64,000 nt of DNA from Neobacillus sp. SuZ13 (GTDB lineage Bacteria > Bacillota > Bacilli > Bacillales > Cytobacillaceae), in assembly GCF_030123365.1 (NCBI RefSeq), contig NZ_CP126107.1, positions 5,131,001 through 5,195,000 on the forward strand, given 5' to 3'. How positions within the stretch are numbered: position 1 is the first letter of the stretch; each line of letters opens with the position of its first letter. A program made the translations under genes and the position numbers. The notes beneath the pieces were generated by a model, which did not search any database, had not been told where the DNA came from, and was given only the letters and a program-made list of their open reading frames with translations. Below are positions 46,288 through 55,171 of this stretch, piece by piece.

Positions 46288-48069
46288 TTATTCAACTTCT
46301 TCCACTTGAAAAACTGGTACTCGGACGGATTCGCCATTCTCGTCAATAATATCTTCATAGCTATTAAACATCCCAATGACTGTAAAATTTTGATAGACGA
46401 TGAAATGGGTCTCTCCTTTTAATAAGGCATACGTTTTCTCCCATTGTCCGGTGCTATCATTAAATGTTTCTGATAAGGTTACCAACGCTCCGCCATTTTG
46501 TAAGGTATCAGCGAAGGCGGTGAAGCGAACTTTTTTTCCAAAATAGTTTGCTATATCTTCAACTTCAATATTAACATAATCTAGTTTAATTTCAGTAAAC
46601 TGATATTGTCCATTACCATCGGGTTCGAAATATGCAATCTCTCCCTCGCCCTCCCCAAATGGGTTATCGACGACTAAAACATGATTTGAGTCAACTGTTA
46701 GCTGATCGGCTTCCACATCGAGGATTTTTACCATTGACCCAGCTCGGACTTCATAAGCCAAATAATGATGCTTCCTCTCTGATGACTTTGCATCAATATA
46801 AAGAACTGGAAAATCAGAAGTACTCAAACTGCCTTGAAAAGCGAGCTTATTGATGACGGGAGCTCCTTCGACCGATCCCTCTGTTACCGCCATCGCTTCC
46901 TCACCCGTTAGTCTTCCATAATAAATGCCGCCGTCGGTGGAGATTGCAGCAACAACGCTATCAGCCTCCCACCTGTTGCTCTCCTTGACCATGTTCGAAA
47001 ACTCTTTTCCAGGGTATAATCTCTCCAAGACACGAATAGGTTCATATTTATCCCATGCAAGATTTGCTTTCGCAATCAATTCTGCTGTATCCTCCAAGGG
47101 TTTTAATGCTTCATAAATACTGATTGCATTCTCGTATTTATTGGCTGCTGTAAGACTTTCCGCTTTGGCTAATACCTCAGACGTTGCTTCCTCGATATAA
47201 GTAAATACATCAGTACCGTTCATATTCGCTTCTAACTTTTTGATAGTAGTTGCTGATTCTGCAAATGCGTTAAAATCCTTTTTATCAATCGAAGCTTTTA
47301 CAACCTTTAACAGGTTTTTATCAAGTACATGTTCGAGCCAGTCAGAATCCATCGACAATCCCCTAAGTGCACTAAATTGTCTGTTCCCCTCATCTACAAT
47401 CGCTGAAACGGACTTAGTTGCAACCATTTTATTTATCTTCGCTTCGTAATACTTTTGGAAAGCAGTTTGGATTTTAGTTGTCTTTGCGTTTAGGCCCTTG
47501 CCGTAGTATTCTGTTGGAATCTTGTTGAGGAGGTTGAAAATCTCCTCCTCTACAGAAATACCATCAACAGTACCATTCTCTAATTTATCAAGATAGGAGT
47601 TCTTAATCGACGAAAAATATCCCTTCATATCCTGATCTATCTGCGTCAACGCAACCATTTCCCCGTACATATCTTTTTGGACACTGGTGCCTGACACCCA
47701 TTTTTTCTGACTTTCCTGCCAGCGCTCATACATCGATACTAGGCTCTCGAGGTCATTTTCTTTATTATAATCAGCTGCTTTCCCATCGATATCTTCCATG
47801 ACTTCACGAATTGGGGATAGTATCGACAACATCAAATTGATGTCTTTGTTATGGTCAGAGACTGAAATGTTTAGTTTTGCGTCATGGAACTTTTCCTCCG
47901 CGGCAACTAATTGACCTGACTTATATAATCGAACGGCTTCATTGTAAGTGGCAATTTTTTGATGGGCCATAATGATTTTTACGCTAACAACCGCCAGCAA
48001 AATAACAAGGATCAGCAGAAAGAAGTTTTTCGACATATTTACTTTTCGATAAACGGTAAATTTAAACAT
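46288..48069 (-). CDS. Membrane-anchored TPR-like protein of the VWA/tubulin-like system
   Basis: A protein of 593 residues. A single membrane segment at about 15-34 (FFLLILVILLAVVSVKII) is followed by a helical extracytoplasmic region (about 37-360) with TPR-like stretches: YNEAVRLYKSGQLVAAEEKFHDA and AESLTAANKYENAISIYEAL. A beta-rich C-terminal half (about 370-593) contains EGEGEIAYFEPDGNGQYQF. I do not recognise a named family. It is the last gene of a minus-strand trio that diverges from the VWA/tubulin-like block, and its mix of one membrane helix and a beta C-domain recalls the 946-residue protein at 60800-63643. A perfect copy of the 14-mer repeat lies in the coding region (47685-47698), where it encodes VSGT. 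The ATG at 48069 has AAAGGAT upstream. Confidence 0.75.
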   Translation of the reverse strand: MFKFTVYRKVNMSKNFFLLILVILLAVVSVKIIMAHQKIATYNEAVRLYKSGQLVAAEEKFHDAKLNISVSDHNKDINLMLSILSPIREVMEDIDGKAADYNKENDLESLVSMYERWQESQKKWVSGTSVQKDMYGEMVALTQIDQDMKGYFSSIKNSYLDKLENGTVDGISVEEEIFNLLNKIPTEYYGKGLNAKTTKIQTAFQKYYEAKINKMVATKSVSAIVDEGNRQFSALRGLSMDSDWLEHVLDKNLLKVVKASIDKKDFNAFAESATTIKKLEANMNGTDVFTYIEEATSEVLAKAESLTAANKYENAISIYEALKPLEDTAELIAKANLAWDKYEPIRVLERLYPGKEFSNMVKESNRWEADSVVAAISTDGGIYYGRLTGEEAMAVTEGSVEGAPVINKLAFQGSLSTSDFPVLYIDAKSSERKHHYLAYEVRAGSMVKILDVEADQLTVDSNHVLVVDNPFGEGEGEIAYFEPDGNGQYQFTEIKLDYVNIEVEDIANYFGKKVRFTAFADTLQNGGALVTLSETFNDSTGQWEKTYALLKGETHFIVYQNFTVIGMFNSYEDIIDENGESVRVPVFQVEEVE

Positions 48070-48086
48070 GTAGTATTAGATCCTTT

Positions 48087-49019
48087 CTACGACACAAACC
48101 GCTTAAAATCTGGATCATAATGATACTTCATTTCAACTAAACGCTTCGCTCTTTCCTCTAGACTTCCCCAATCGGTATCAGGGTTTGCTTGGAGGATATT
48201 GCAAAGCCTTAAAAATCGGTCCTTTGGAAAATATTCGAGAAATTCCTCAATGAACTCTGAAAATTCCAGAATATACAGTTTCATCCGCAGCGTAGTCCCA
48301 GCCACAGCGCTAAGCGATTCAATCCCAAAATCCCTGATAACGGCATCACGATAGTGAATAAAATAAGCAATGCATTTTTTAGTAAACAGGGCCCGATTAA
48401 TTTTTAATACCTCTAGGGCATATTTTACAAAATCCTTATCATAAGATGATGGAATCAAAGACTCCAGTTCAAGCTCCATATCCCTTCTAAGGACAATATC
48501 ATTTAAGACCATGACTCGGCGCATTTTAACTTGATCGCTATAGATCAAATCACCAATCTCACGTAGTTTTTCATAAGCAGCAGCCAGCTTTTCCTCTCTG
48601 ACATCCTCTAGGGCAAGGTCGCTGTCAAACTGAATACCAGCTCCAATTTTTCGAAGGTCCACGCGCAAAAGCTTTTTCAGCTCAGTAAAATATTCACTTT
48701 TTATAAAGGCAAACGTGAGAATGATATAAACTATCACAAAGATCATCCCGACGATTAGCGAAAGATAGAGTGCCTTTACCGTTGGTGCAGCAATAATTCC
48801 AATACAAACCAGAATCAGTATTCTAATGGCCTCTGTAAATAAACGCTTTTTAAAAATCGAATGAGCCAGACCTTCGATACCCATAAAAGTGGAACCACAT
48901 TCTGGGCAAGCCTTGTCCTTTAGAACAGAGTACCGATTGCACTTTTTACACATTTTTAGCTTTTGGAAGCGATATTTCGTCCTTTTTTTCTTGGATAGCT
49001 GGATGGCGTGTTTAGCCAT
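48087..49019 (-). CDS. Zinc-ribbon membrane protein
   Basis: A 310-residue protein. A basic N-terminus is followed by a four-Cys zinc ribbon (Cys24-x2-Cys27 and Cys38-x2-Cys41 in MCKKCNRYS and ACPECGS). Two adjacent membrane helices (about 64-82 and 84-106) come next, then a 200-residue cytoplasmic helical domain (DFVKYALEVLKINRALF, FIEEFLEYFPKDRFLRL). No enzymatic motif is visible. The ATG at 49019 overlaps the end of the 49-residue upstream gene (ATGGCTAA) and has AAAGGTG just upstream, so the two are translationally coupled. The helical domain may be an armadillo/HEAT-like scaffold; this is inference. Confidence 0.78.
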   Translation of the reverse strand: MAKHAIQLSKKKRTKYRFQKLKMCKKCNRYSVLKDKACPECGSTFMGIEGLAHSIFKKRLFTEAIRILILVCIGIIAAPTVKALYLSLIVGMIFVIVYIILTFAFIKSEYFTELKKLLRVDLRKIGAGIQFDSDLALEDVREEKLAAAYEKLREIGDLIYSDQVKMRRVMVLNDIVLRRDMELELESLIPSSYDKDFVKYALEVLKINRALFTKKCIAYFIHYRDAVIRDFGIESLSAVAGTTLRMKLYILEFSEFIEEFLEYFPKDRFLRLCNILQANPDTDWGSLEERAKRLVEMKYHYDPDFKRFVS

Positions 49020-49161
49020 TAGAATCACCTTTATTCAACATGATGACTAATTCATCATCGATATCGTCGAAATTCCCGCTGTTCCGCTTGTTCTTAACTA
49101 ATTTATAGGTTTTCCAGCCAAGAATCATAACTAGTATACTCGTAAATACAATATTATACAT
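49012..49161 (-). CDS. 49-residue single-pass membrane peptide
   Basis: MYNIVFTSILVMILGWKTY is one membrane helix, followed by a basic then acidic tail (KNKRNSGNFDDIDDELVIML). The ATG at 49161 has AAGGGAG upstream; a 14-codon extension to 49203 has no ribosome site. Its stop overlaps the start of the zinc-ribbon gene by eight bases. It is the first gene of the minus-strand trio and so may be a small subunit of the same assembly. Between 49162 and 49365 lies the divergent promoter region; a TATAAT at 49303-49308 with a poor -35 is the best candidate for the plus block. Confidence 0.7.
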   Translation of the reverse strand: MYNIVFTSILVMILGWKTYKLVKNKRNSGNFDDIDDELVIMLNKGDSNG

Positions 49162-49365
49162 GCTGTCTCCCTTCTTTGAACATTTTCTATCAAAATCGTT
49201 CATTTTCCAAAAATTTCATTAAGGTTATTATAAGGTTTATATTTTAATATTTAAAGGCAGGATATGTTTAGGAAAATTATGGGGACGATGGTAAAATGGG
49301 AGTATAATGCGGAAAATTGTAAGTTTTGCTCGAAAATGGAAACTACTTTTGGAGGTTGCACACAA

Positions 49366-51141
49366 ATGTTAAAAAAATGGATAAGTAGTTTTATAGTAAT
49401 CGCGTGTCTTTTCTTCAGCATGAGCTATTATAGTGTACGTGCCGCTAGTCCAATAAATTCCACTTCCCGAATTGAAGGGATGCTGGTCGTGGATGTAAGT
49501 AATTCAATGAAAAGCAGCGACCCAAAGAATATTAGCAATGAAGCGATGAAAATGTTCATTGATATGGCCTCCATTAATGGTGATAAAATTGGTGCCATCT
49601 CCTATTCCGATGCCGTAATGCGTGAAAAAGCATTAGTTAAAATCAGATCGACTCAGGATAAAAAGGATCTTAAAGATTTCATCGATTCATTGGAGAAATA
49701 CACATATACTGATTTATCTACCGGGGTGAGAGAGGCAGTAAAGGTGCTGGATTCTAGCCATGAACAGAACTACTACCCGCTGATTGTCCTTCTTGCCGAC
49801 GGAAATAATGAATTAAATCCCAAGAAGTCTAAAACTCTGAAAGAGGCCAATACCGATTTGGAAAAAGCCATCGATGCCGCAAAGGCAAAAGGTTATCCGA
49901 TTTATACGATTGGCTTGAACGCAAATGGCAAGCTAAACAAGGATGTTCTCACCAATGTTGCGGATCGCACAAACGGTAAGTTCTTCGAAGCAAGATCAGC
50001 TGATCAGCTGCCGGGCATTCTTAGTGAAATCTTTGCTAACCACCTAAAGTTAAAAATTGTTCCCCTCGATCAAATGGTCGGGAACGGTCAGTTTCAGGAT
50101 ATCAGCATCCATGTCCCGAATGAAAATGTTTTAGAGGCCAATATTTCATTAATTTCTAGTAAACCAGTCGAGGTAAAACTCGTTAATCCATCCGGCCATG
50201 AACTTCCCATCCCTTCAGACCAAGTCCTTTTCTCCCAATCAAAGACCTATTCGATGGTAAAGCTCCTAAAGCCTGCCCAAGGAGATTGGACGCTGAAGGT
50301 TAAAGGGGTGGATAAGGATAAGATCGATGTTAATCTCATTTTTAACTATGATTTACAGCTCAAGCTGGCTCCACTAGCCAAGAAAACCTTTAAAGCAGGT
50401 GACACCGTCAAGATTAATGCCTTTTTTGAGGATAATGGAACAGCTATTTCTGATAAAGAAATCTATCAATCAATGAAAGCTGGACTTTTTGTAAAAGATC
50501 TCGATAAAGGAAAAATTAAGGAAGTTGCTCTAAATTCAAATAGTCAGGGTTTTACAGGAGAACTCAAGCTTGGGAATGCCTCTAGTTATGAGGTGGTAGT
50601 CAAAGCGGAAGACAACAGCTTTTTCCGGGAAACCACACCGCTAAAGATAACTGTACAAAAAACAGCGAATTCTTCTGCAGCTGTCAAACCGGCTAATACA
50701 GAAAATGAGGATCCTTTTCCATGGCTGTATGTTGTAGCGGCTGTTGTTGGCGTCCTTCTGGTTGCAGCCCTTGCTTACACCCTTTTAGCAAAATTGAAAC
50801 AAGCCAAGCGCGGCTTCAGCGGGCAAATCGTCGTGGAAATTAAGGATGAAGATACAGGTGAACGCAGCAATCCGCAATACAAAAAATTAAAAAGCTTTAC
50901 AGGGAAATTTCGGATGCATCAGTTACTAGCACTAGCACCTGAATTTGCCGAAACCGAGCAAATCATTTTCAAACCATCTGCCGGTGACAAGCTTCTGCTC
51001 ATTAATAACTCTGACAGTACCGTCGAAAAAGGCGGACGCGCCATTGATGCCAAAAAAGGCTTCGAAATAAAGAAAAATGACCGTCTCCGGATCGTTCTAA
51101 AAAGGGTTAATAAATCAGTATATATTGAGTATATCAGTTAA
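49366..51141 (+). CDS. Secreted/membrane von Willebrand factor A protein
   Basis: This 591-residue protein has a signal peptide (about 1-27, ending VRA), a VWA domain (about 35-225) and a beta region (about 235-445). A C-terminal membrane helix (about 452-475, WLYVVAAVVGVLLVAALAYTLL) leads to a cytoplasmic tail of about 115 residues. The metal-ion-dependent adhesion site is intact: DVSNS at 43-47, a Thr in YTDLSTG, and VLLADGNNE. The topology places the VWA outside the cell and a small beta-rich, FHA-like-sized domain inside. The ATG at 49366 has GGAGGT nine bases upstream; the frame upstream to 49264 has none. It opens the plus-strand block of the tubulin-like system and may transmit an external binding event to the cytoplasmic tubulin-like and GTPase proteins. 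Confidence 0.88.
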   Translation: MLKKWISSFIVIACLFFSMSYYSVRAASPINSTSRIEGMLVVDVSNSMKSSDPKNISNEAMKMFIDMASINGDKIGAISYSDAVMREKALVKIRSTQDKKDLKDFIDSLEKYTYTDLSTGVREAVKVLDSSHEQNYYPLIVLLADGNNELNPKKSKTLKEANTDLEKAIDAAKAKGYPIYTIGLNANGKLNKDVLTNVADRTNGKFFEARSADQLPGILSEIFANHLKLKIVPLDQMVGNGQFQDISIHVPNENVLEANISLISSKPVEVKLVNPSGHELPIPSDQVLFSQSKTYSMVKLLKPAQGDWTLKVKGVDKDKIDVNLIFNYDLQLKLAPLAKKTFKAGDTVKINAFFEDNGTAISDKEIYQSMKAGLFVKDLDKGKIKEVALNSNSQGFTGELKLGNASSYEVVVKAEDNSFFRETTPLKITVQKTANSSAAVKPANTENEDPFPWLYVVAAVVGVLLVAALAYTLLAKLKQAKRGFSGQIVVEIKDEDTGERSNPQYKKLKSFTGKFRMHQLLALAPEFAETEQIIFKPSAGDKLLLINNSDSTVEKGGRAIDAKKGFEIKKNDRLRIVLKRVNKSVYIEYIS

Positions 51142-51145
51142 AACG

Positions 51146-51264
51146 AAAAGCGGAAGCGCCTTGTCCAGGGGCGTGAGTCTAGACGAGCCGGCGAGAAGGT
51201 TGCTCTTTAACCTTCTTGACGGATTGGCTGTAGACCTTCGAGCCCCTAGGCGCTGCAGCTAGAC
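51146..51264. repeat. Structured intergenic repeat, copy 1
   Basis: The element begins AAAAGCGGAAGCGCC and ends CTAGGCGCTGCAGCTAGAC. The ends pair (AGCGCC/GGCGCT), as do GGGGC/GCCCC and the central GAAGGTT/AACCTTC. A second copy in the same orientation lies at 54916-55033. GTCTA (51177) pairs with TAGAC (51231) here, while the second copy has a different but also complementary pair. Confidence 0.85.
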
Positions 51265-51270
51265 AAAAAG

Positions 51271-51316
51271 AATTTAGGGTGTCAGGCACCATTTTTGGTG
51301 CCTGGCACCCTAAATT
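51271..51316. repeat. Twenty-base hairpin containing the 14-mer repeat in inverted form
   Basis: AATTTAGGGTGTCAGGCACC and GGTGCCTGGCACCCTAAATT form a 20-bp stem with one non-Watson-Crick pair and a six-base loop. It follows copy 1 of the structured repeat by six bases and lies between the VWA and tubulin-like genes, where it could act as an mRNA processing or attenuation site. Confidence 0.8.
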
Positions 51317-51391
51317 GAATCTTTTTGAGATTCTTTTTCGTCATATAGAAGAGAAAGTTTGAACTTTTTACAGCCAAGGAGGAATTTTTGC

Positions 51392-54300
51392 ATGAGAGCA
51401 AGTGTGAGAGAGCATATTCAGCAGTTAGATGTTTCCTTAGGCGGAGGGATTATTTCAGAGAAAATCCGCGTTGATACCATAGATAATCCAATGCTCGTCA
51501 TTGGCCTTGGCGGCACAGGCATCGATGCCCTACTACGCTTGAAATATCAAGTCAATCGACGATTCAAGCTCCCGCAAGACCCTTTATCCAAAAAGAAAAA
51601 GGATAAGCCCAATAATATTGAGTTCTTAGCCTTTGAAACAAATGAATATGACAAAAATAAAAAGTACAAGGGAATCGGCCTTGATCCAAACAAGGAATTC
51701 GTCCTCCTCTCCAACCCAGAAATCGGCGGCCTGCTCCAAAATCGCAGTACGATTGAGCCCTATATAAAAGAATGGCTCTCACCTGAACTCCTTATTACGG
51801 ATGGGATCAGCGGGGCCTCGGGAGTTCGCCAAGCCGGCAGATTACTTCTATTCACCAAAATCAACCAGGTTGTCCAAACGATTGAACGGAAAATCGAAGC
51901 GGTCCTTGAAGGGACTAATAAACGGTTATATGTCTTCATTCTAACCGGCTTGTCCGGCGGTACCGGCAGTGGCTGCTATCTTGATATTTCCTACATCACC
52001 CGCGGGATTATGGAGCGAAAATTCGGCCCGACCGGCGTGGATAAAGTCAGTATTCTCGGCTACCTATTCACACCAGATGTGAATTTATCCAAACGCGGTT
52101 TAAGCTCGCACACCGTTGAATACATTGAGAAAAATGGCTATGCTGCTTTAAAAGAACTCGATTACTGGATGAATGCCGATGAACGAAATGAACGCTTCAA
52201 GCAGAGGTACGGCAGCCTCTTGGAGGTAAATTCCCCCATGCCGCCGTTCAATCTCTGTCACTTAATCTCAGGGACAAACTTGGAGGGGAAATGGCTCGAG
52301 AACGCGTATGATTACTGCATGAATGTCACCGCAGAAAATATTACAAACTTCATGGCCAATGAGGAAAAGCAATCGGGTGAAGAGTTCGCAATCCATGATT
52401 ATATTAGTAATATCCGGACCAATATTGCCCAAATGCCAAAGCCATATGCCGCCAACTATCAATACAACATTATCGGTGCATCGATGGCAGAAATTCCACT
52501 TGAAGAAATGACCACCTATATCGGCTATAAGCTGTTTGAAAAGATGAACAGCATGTTCGATGCCGGTCCCGATCAAACAGAGGTCGAGCAATTTTTAGAA
52601 AAACTACGGATAGATCCGGATTCCGTCCATCACCGCTTTAACGAACGAGTCCCAGAACCTTTATCCGGTTTTGAAAATAGTGACCGCTTTTCTTACAACA
52701 ACGTGATTAAAACATCTGTCATTAATATTGATGACGAATTAGATCGTGAATTTTTACTAAAAGCACAAGAACAGTACAGAAAATGCAAGAAACAGCTCCC
52801 TGGTGAAATTATGGAAGAATTTCGCCGTCAAATTGAGCGCTTGTTCCTTCACCCGAAAAAAGGGCCAATTTTTGCATCGCGTCTCATCTATTCAAATGAT
52901 GGATTCTGTCTGTTAAAAACCTTGCAGGCATATATGGAAGGACTTCGTGACCGCTTAGAGCGTCTGCCTAGAGCGATACAGTCTGAACAGGAATATGCCT
53001 TAAATAAACTTGAAGATGCGAGAAGTGCCTTTATCTCAAAGGATCGCAAAAAGAATGCCTATATTGAGGCCAAGCTGAATGAATATGATGCCCGGGCAGA
53101 AAAGGTCCGACTCGAAGAAATGATTGAATTTTATGAGGACCTATACCAACTGCTCAATAGTCAAAACAACAAAATCTATGAAATATATAAAGAAATCCTT
53201 GAAACGCTAAAGGGAATCTTTGAGAAGAATGCGGATATCCTGGTTGATGGTGAGGAAGTCAAACACGATCATGATGTTACCTATTATTGGCATTTGGTTA
53301 GTGTACCAGATGTTGCCCGTGAGATTCAGCGGATGTTTGATTCCAAAGACGGCGAATTATTGGTCCAGCAGTGGTCTGAAATGCTACTAGAAAAATCAAC
53401 CTATTGGGTCAAGGAATCAGATGTGGATGTCGTCGGCACGGTGTCTGAATTCTTAACTGACCAGTTCGGCGAATTGATAACCAAATCAATGGAAGACTTT
53501 TTACGAATGAAATATGGCGAAGATCAACCGATCGACAAAATTATTGAAGATAAAATTGCCGCACGACTGGACCGGGACGCCTTGCCTGTATTCCATCTTG
53601 CCAACAGCAACGGACAGCTGCACTTCCCACAATGGGGCTTTGTCTCCGTTCCGGTAAAGGCACCAAATATTTTCAATGGAATTAAAAATTTCGAAAAGCA
53701 TTCCTTGAGCCATTCGCGGTTCACCATTAAGGAAAGCGAGCTGAAGAACCGGATCTTCTGGCTGAATACGAAAAATGGGATTCCGTTGTTCGCTTATTCG
53801 CCACTAGCTATCTACGAAACTTCCTATGAAAAGACCATCTTAGAAAAAGAAGGCGTCGGCCGCCATCTCGTTCAAACGGATAAAGAAAACTGGGCCTACC
53901 TCCCATCACCTATTCCGGAAAAGTCATGGGGAGATACGTACCAAAATGAGCGTGTCAAGCAATACAATGCCAGTGTTCGTACCCTATTTGATGAGGCTGT
54001 CGGATTCAAATGTATCTCAGAAAAAAATGCGGATCATAATACAAGCGCACGTTTCCAATGCCATTTTACCAAAGAGATTAGTCTTCCAGATTTATTTGCG
54101 CAGTATGAAGTTGATCCGAATCAGATTGAAAAGGCAAGTCTCGGAAATCTGAAACATGTGCTTACGAAGCTCAAAGACATGTCTTCGGGCGGGATGGAGT
54201 GGGATGGTATAAGTGATATTTTCGGAAGCACGAACTTAGAATTAGCCAAAGAAAACTTCATTCGCTCACCAAAGCTCATTGAAAAGGTGAAAATAGAAGC

Positions 54301-54784
54301 AAGAAAACATCGCCTAATCCAAGAAAAGATTGCTGAAATTGAGCAATGGATCGAATCGCAGAAAGACAGAGAGGTTTCGCTGAATCAGTTTATCCAGGCG
54401 GTTTATACAAAAACGATTCGGAAGAGAGGCGCTCTCTATGTTTACGATAAAGAGATTGAGGAAGATGCTTGGGCACCTTTCGTAAACCTGATGAAGACGA
54501 CAAAATTTGTAGATTATGAAATCTATAAGGCTTTCAAATCGTTAAATCCTAAACAAATGGCCCAACTCGAAAAGAAATCAGAGCGCCGAAGCAGTGACTT
54601 GATTAATCAAGAACAGGCGACAGAACTTATTGCTGCCTTAGAAGAAATGGCCGCTTCATATCAAAAGGAAAAAGAAGCCCTTGATTATGACTACAAGGAT
54701 TTTGCGAACGGTGAAGAATTGTACAGCTTCTATAAAGAAATAATGATTAAAGTTCAAGATATGCTACGCCAATTAAAATCGTAA
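51392..54784 (+). CDS. Large tubulin-like (FtsZ/tubulin superfamily) protein
   Basis: A protein of 1130 residues. The N-terminal GTPase region has GLGGTG at 38-43 and the tubulin/FtsZ glycine loop GLSGGTGSG at 186-194, followed by a strand (SILGYLFTPDVNL), as in bacterial tubulin-like domain proteins. The remaining 700 residues are helical with charged coiled-coil-like stretches (about 540-600 and 1000-1110, rich in E, K and Q) and have no motif I recognise. It is probably cytoplasmic; no membrane segment is seen. Typical FtsZ proteins are about a third of this length. It lies between the two VWA genes and presumably polymerises or switches with GTP. The ATG at 51392 follows AAGGAGG by nine bases; the frame 11 codons upstream lacks a site. 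Structured repeats flank the gene on both sides. Confidence 0.85.
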   Translation: MRASVREHIQQLDVSLGGGIISEKIRVDTIDNPMLVIGLGGTGIDALLRLKYQVNRRFKLPQDPLSKKKKDKPNNIEFLAFETNEYDKNKKYKGIGLDPNKEFVLLSNPEIGGLLQNRSTIEPYIKEWLSPELLITDGISGASGVRQAGRLLLFTKINQVVQTIERKIEAVLEGTNKRLYVFILTGLSGGTGSGCYLDISYITRGIMERKFGPTGVDKVSILGYLFTPDVNLSKRGLSSHTVEYIEKNGYAALKELDYWMNADERNERFKQRYGSLLEVNSPMPPFNLCHLISGTNLEGKWLENAYDYCMNVTAENITNFMANEEKQSGEEFAIHDYISNIRTNIAQMPKPYAANYQYNIIGASMAEIPLEEMTTYIGYKLFEKMNSMFDAGPDQTEVEQFLEKLRIDPDSVHHRFNERVPEPLSGFENSDRFSYNNVIKTSVINIDDELDREFLLKAQEQYRKCKKQLPGEIMEEFRRQIERLFLHPKKGPIFASRLIYSNDGFCLLKTLQAYMEGLRDRLERLPRAIQSEQEYALNKLEDARSAFISKDRKKNAYIEAKLNEYDARAEKVRLEEMIEFYEDLYQLLNSQNNKIYEIYKEILETLKGIFEKNADILVDGEEVKHDHDVTYYWHLVSVPDVAREIQRMFDSKDGELLVQQWSEMLLEKSTYWVKESDVDVVGTVSEFLTDQFGELITKSMEDFLRMKYGEDQPIDKIIEDKIAARLDRDALPVFHLANSNGQLHFPQWGFVSVPVKAPNIFNGIKNFEKHSLSHSRFTIKESELKNRIFWLNTKNGIPLFAYSPLAIYETSYEKTILEKEGVGRHLVQTDKENWAYLPSPIPEKSWGDTYQNERVKQYNASVRTLFDEAVGFKCISEKNADHNTSARFQCHFTKEISLPDLFAQYEVDPNQIEKASLGNLKHVLTKLKDMSSGGMEWDGISDIFGSTNLELAKENFIRSPKLIEKVKIEARKHRLIQEKIAEIEQWIESQKDREVSLNQFIQAVYTKTIRKRGALYVYDKEIEEDAWAPFVNLMKTTKFVDYEIYKAFKSLNPKQMAQLEKKSERRSSDLINQEQATELIAALEEMAASYQKEKEALDYDYKDFANGEELYSFYKEIMIKVQDMLRQLKS

Positions 54785-54815
54785 TAACAGCCTGATAAGA
54801 AGCTAGAAATGATGT

Positions 54816-54847
54816 GGCCACATGCAGGATTTGCTTGTGGCCCGTTT
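54816..54847 (+). terminator. Weak terminator-like hairpin after the tubulin-like gene
   Basis: GGCCACA pairs with TGTGGCC around a 13-base loop, followed by CGTTTT. It could reduce read-through into the downstream genes. Confidence 0.45.
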
Positions 54848-54848
54848 T

Positions 54849-54900
54849 AAAGCGGAAGCGCCCTGGTCAGCGACGTAAGGGCTGGACTGAGCCGACCAAG
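54849..54900. repeat. Partial copy of the structured repeat
   Basis: It starts with the same AAAGCGGAAGCGCC as the full copies but then diverges (CTGGTCAGCGACG, GCCGACCAAG) and ends before the core hairpin. Confidence 0.6.
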
Positions 54901-54915
54901 ATAAAGGAAAAAAGC

Positions 54916-55033
54916 AAAGCGGAAGCGCCTTGCTCAGGGGCGACATGCATAAGACGAGCCGGCGAGAAGGTTGCTCTTTAACCTTCTTGACGGATTGGCT
55001 TATGACCCGAGCCCCTAGGCGCTGGAGCTAGAC
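54916..55033. repeat. Structured intergenic repeat, copy 2
   Basis: It shares the long core GGCGAGAAGGTTGCTCTTT and AACCTTCTTGACGGATTGG with copy 1, and the ends AAAGCGGAAGCGCC and CTAGGCGCTGGAGCTAGAC. CATAAG (54948) pairs with CTTATG (54999), replacing the GTCTA/TAGAC pair of copy 1. A further diverged end-like segment (GCTAGGGTGCTGGAGCTGGAC) follows near 55101-55121 and runs into the frame of the next gene. Confidence 0.85.
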
Positions 55034-55171
55034 CACACGAAGAGCGATAGCGCATTCGTGCTTGACTTATCGAAGCGAGGTGAGGGAAGTACTCTAGTCG
55101 CTAGGGTGCTGGAGCTGGACAATTTTCAAAGTAGAATACTCCTACTTTTTTCTGATGAGGGGGAATACAAC

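Noticed and set aside
52268..52591. Minus-strand frame of 107 codons
   Set aside because: Shadow inside the tubulin-like gene with no upstream ribosome site.
55058..55171. N-terminal extension of the 785-residue protein
   Set aside because: It is repeat-derived DNA with no ribosome site; the TTG at 55172 has GAGGGGG.
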